Below, piece after piece: positions 61,901-64,000 of a stretch of DNA of 64,000 nucleotides. A program made the translations under genes and the position numbers. Within the stretch, counting starts at the first letter, position 1. The number at the start of each line of letters is the position of its first letter. The stretch is from Mycogone perniciosa (taxonomy: Eukaryota > Ascomycota > Sordariomycetes > Hypocreales > Hypocreaceae): the NCBI GenBank assembly GCA_025331125.1, contig JAOALB010000121.1, positions 62,001 to 126,000 on the forward strand. Reading direction: 5' to 3'. The notes below the pieces were generated by a model that ran no database searches, was not told the origin of the DNA, and saw only the letters and a program-made list of their open reading frames with translations.

Positions 61901-61960
61901 TTCCTAGACTAGTGTCATCCACATATGACAGGGCGATCATGTGCTTTATACACAATACCT
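55911..61960 (-). pseudogene. Truncated non-reducing polyketide synthase (KS remnant-AT-PT-ACP-CMeT-R)
   Basis: Main exon 61779-57359, then an intron (57358-57241, GTAAGT...CAG) to exon 57240-55911. Domains, numbered from the first in-frame Met at 61779: KS C-terminal tail (VGHLECTSG); AT with GHSFG (Ser about 280) and NAFHSALVDP; product-template domain with AGHLTIQTAPICPA (His about 615) and VDTFCQLGG (Asp about 796); ACP with DLGIDSL (Ser about 990); C-methyltransferase with EMGAGTGD (about 1295); then a thioester-reductase domain (ISGATGGLGAHLV; TGYGDAKYIYERML). Upstream, KS-like sequence (SIRQVLGGTHRGSGKP) is in a different frame, one base short near 61786-61789, with an in-frame stop near 61880. 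Before about 61960 no KS or SAT is seen. An intact relative would make a methylated aromatic aldehyde; without KS this copy cannot build a polyketide. Confidence 0.85.
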
Positions 61961-62652
61961 AGATATGGTAACATGACAGCATAATTCGTTTGGGTGATAC
62001 ACTTGTCGGATAACGTCGGTCTAATGGATGGAAGGGGCCAGAAATCAGGTATACCCGGGAGTTAGTGATCTTACGTGAAGTGAAATAGAACGCGCGGCAT
62101 TCTCTTTCTATAATAAAATGGCTGGATAGGAAACCAATTCGGATGGGAGGATCAAGCAACAAACACACAGGATAGTGCAATTGAGTGCTTGTTATGTATT
62201 CAGACTGACTACCTTGCGTACCTGCGTTACGCGACAATACTCAACACACATATACAAATCCACCAAACGGCAAGATGGTAATGTCAGAAGACTGAAAGAT
62301 TTACCAGAGTGTTGAAAAAGCACCTTATTACTCGTACTCCGTAGACTCATATGTAACTAAGGATTGCTTCTAATAGGTCTATTTTCCTTTTAGAACACAC
62401 GAAATGGGCTAAACTACTTCTATCAAGGAGTTCTTCGGGACTACTGAGTACTACGGAGAATTTGGTATAGAGTACTCCGTACTCCGTACGGAATACGGAG
62501 TATTTCGTATTTTTGGTCGGACTGAACTATACTCCGTACGCCATGTATTTAGCCACGAGAGTGGATCTGAACATGGGTTAGGAATCTCCCTAACCAGGGG
62601 TATTATATAGTACGAGTACTAATACTAGTACTAGTACTGACCAAAATTGAGC
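61961..62652. repeat. Intergenic region with palindromic TACGGAGTA repeat cluster
   Basis: No gene. About 62440-62540 is a dense cluster of ACTCCGTAC and GTACGGAGT units in both orientations (TACTCCGTACTCCGTACGG, then AATACGGAGTATTTCG, later ACTCCGTACGCC), able to fold into hairpins. A (TAGTAC)-like microsatellite (about 62611-62640) leads into the second MITE-like element. The same unit occurs singly at many other intergenic sites of the window. Confidence 0.65.
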
Positions 62653-62811
62653 GTATATACCCCAAAGATCGCAAAGTAATAGTGCAATACAAGACCTATA
62701 GCATCCCTATTTTATAGTATAGGAATATCCTTCTGTTTTATTGGTTAATCAAAATGAGAATGTGGGTCTTGTACTGAACTAACGTCTGTGATCCTTGCGT
62801 TATGTACATAC
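62653..62811. mobile_element. MITE-like inverted-repeat element, copy 2
   Basis: 159 bp with imperfect inverted arms: left GTATATACCCCAAAGATCGC through ACAAGACC, right GGTCTTGTACTGAACTAAC through GATCCTTGCG to GTACATAC. It matches copy 1 (40294-40450) in both arms and length. No coding capacity. Confidence 0.65.
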
Positions 62812-63591
62812 GAGTAAGTGAGCATGATAAGGAAATTTTATTACGAATACTAATCAGCATGACAGAAAGCAGCGAAAGATGTTTCTTACTGTTTGAACGG
62901 TAGTGTAGCCATCTGGATCCAGTAGGTCTTTGGTTAACCTACCTGAGAACTCTACAGCTATGCGGACTCGCTTTACGAGTAGAGTGCATTGAGTTGATAT
63001 CCGTTGGAGGGAGATTATTCTTACTCATTCCACAAATCTAGGTGACCCCATATTTATCAGAAGTGAATTCTTCGATTTTGCTCTCTTCGGCTTAATGTCT
63101 CCTCTGAAAGGTCGTTATCTTCTTCTCCATGATGGTCGACGTTTCAAGCGATTAGAGGTCCAATTGAGTTAGGCATGTATCGTCAAGTCGGCTTTATTTT
63201 TTCAGAAGGAATAAAAGAAGGAAGACAGGGAAAGGTCTACTAGAGAGAAACACCGGGATTTAAATGATCACGAGCCTGTATTGGGGATATGTTAACGGGG
63301 CACATATTGCTGCCTTTCGACAAGACAAATTCAGACCGGCACAGCACGAAATCCTAGATGAATAGCATGAAGCGCCAAAATACACTACCCATTTTGGCTC
63401 ACTTCCCTCAGCACATTCTGAGCCCCTGTGAGCTACTACTGCAAGCAAGCCTAAGCTATCCCTGAGTTATCTGAGCTGTCCTTGAGCCGTCCTGATTACC
63501 AACTAATAGGCGCTTCCCGAATCAGGATGGGAAGGCTCAGATCTAGAACAGAAGATCCTTGAGCCAGAACCTCTCAATGGGTCTAATTTCA
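62812..63591. other. Intergenic, no supported gene
   Basis: 780 bp; only short frames without motifs. A run of near-repeats based on GAGCTGTCCTTGAGC/CTGAGTTATCTGAGC occurs near 63460-63495. This would be the 3' flank of the ankyrin gene at the right edge. Confidence 0.4.
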
Positions 63592-64000
63592 TCAGTTGTA
63601 CATTCGCATGAAGCAACCTCTGATACCCTTTCCATCATTCTGCAATATCTTAATCTTTTTATCAAGGAGCAAATTTTTCACTGCTTTATGACCCTCCTCA
63701 ATGGCCCTCATCACTGCATAGCAGCCGTAGTCCTCCACCAGAGAATCTATCACGCGGTCATTATCTAGGAGTAGCTTCATTACCTTATCGCTATTTCCCA
63801 GAGCCGCGTACTCTATGGGTATAAGGTCATAACGGCTCCTGGGCGTGACCGACACGTCGTCCTGCTGAAGCAGCAGCCGAACTACCTTTTTATGCCCGCG
63901 ATATGCTGCGTAGCACAAGGCAGTGATGCCATCGTAATCCGCCCAATCAACACAGATCTCTTCTTGCTCTAAAAGCAGTTGCAAAACTCCCATCTCCCCC
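63592..64000 (-). CDS. Ankyrin-repeat protein, 3' end (partial)
   Basis: The last ~135 codons of an ankyrin-repeat gene whose 5' part lies beyond the right edge. Four repeat units are visible: GVLQLLLEQ; GITALCYAAYRGHKKVVRLLLQ; PIEYAALGNSDKVMKLLLD; and YAVMRAIEEGHKAVKNLLLD. A short polar tail follows. The Met at 63993 is internal, since the sequence before it is already repeat-like. It is the third ankyrin locus on this strand within 13 kb. Whether the whole gene is intact cannot be seen. Confidence 0.75.
   Translation of the reverse strand, partial: GEMGVLQLLLEQEEICVDWADYDGITALCYAAYRGHKKVVRLLLQQDDVSVTPRSRYDLIPIEYAALGNSDKVMKLLLDNDRVIDSLVEDYGCYAVMRAIEEGHKAVKNLLLDKKIKILQNDGKGIRGCFMRMYN

Noticed and set aside
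61959..62237. 92-codon minus-strand frame as missing PKS N-terminus
   Set aside because: Its translation shows no KS or SAT motif and it is not in phase with the PKS frame.
62440..62640. CRISPR-like array
   Set aside because: The repeat units are 9-11 bp, in both orientations and without regular spacers; a eukaryotic palindromic repeat cluster, not CRISPR.

Overview
The window reads as filamentous ascomycete (Pezizomycotina) DNA. Genes are split by short GT-AG introns, mostly 47-145 nt. Fungal-type secondary-metabolism enzymes are present, and a transposon has been heavily mutated by transitions that turned CpA/TpG into TpA, the signature of repeat-induced point mutation (RIP). The genus cannot be fixed from sequence alone. 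Exon boundaries below were placed by hand from splice signals, reading phase and conserved motifs.

Layout. 0-4.1 kb (minus strand): the 5' part of a gamma-tubulin complex component 4-like gene and a senescence/spartin-domain gene. 5.9-13.1 kb (plus): one 7.2 kb gene for a 2,392-residue SpvB/TcB-Rhs (insecticidal Tc-toxin B-C type) protein. It has one intron and a distinctive C-terminal domain with an L-x-G-C...H signature. 14.7-27.0 kb: a compact block of two tandem paralogous AMP-forming ligases (minus), a divergently transcribed flavin monooxygenase and an ABC-C (MRP-type) transporter (plus). It looks like a small specialised-metabolism cluster without a PKS or NRPS core. 27.3-33.2 kb: a complete-length but dead non-LTR retrotransposon on the minus strand, bounded by a perfect 15-bp target-site duplication. 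33.3-41.3 kb: gene-poor DNA with a decayed gene, a small secreted protein gene and a MITE-like inverted-repeat element.

41.3-49.3 kb: thioesterase-like protein, cytochrome P450, delta-12-type fatty-acid desaturase and a DUF302-like protein, possibly a lipid-modification group. 51.6-55.7 kb (minus): an intact 870-residue F-box-like/ankyrin protein followed by an ankyrin relic. 55.9-62.0 kb (minus): a non-reducing polyketide synthase that lacks SAT and nearly all of KS and is frameshifted where KS begins to be recognisable; AT, PT, ACP, C-methyltransferase and reductase regions remain open. 62-64 kb: palindromic TACGGAGTA-type repeats, a second copy of the MITE-like element and the 3' end of another ankyrin gene.

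The most notable items are the fungal Tc-type giant with its putative Cys-His effector domain, the duplicated ligase/FMO/ABC block, and the beheaded PKS lying among ankyrin genes.
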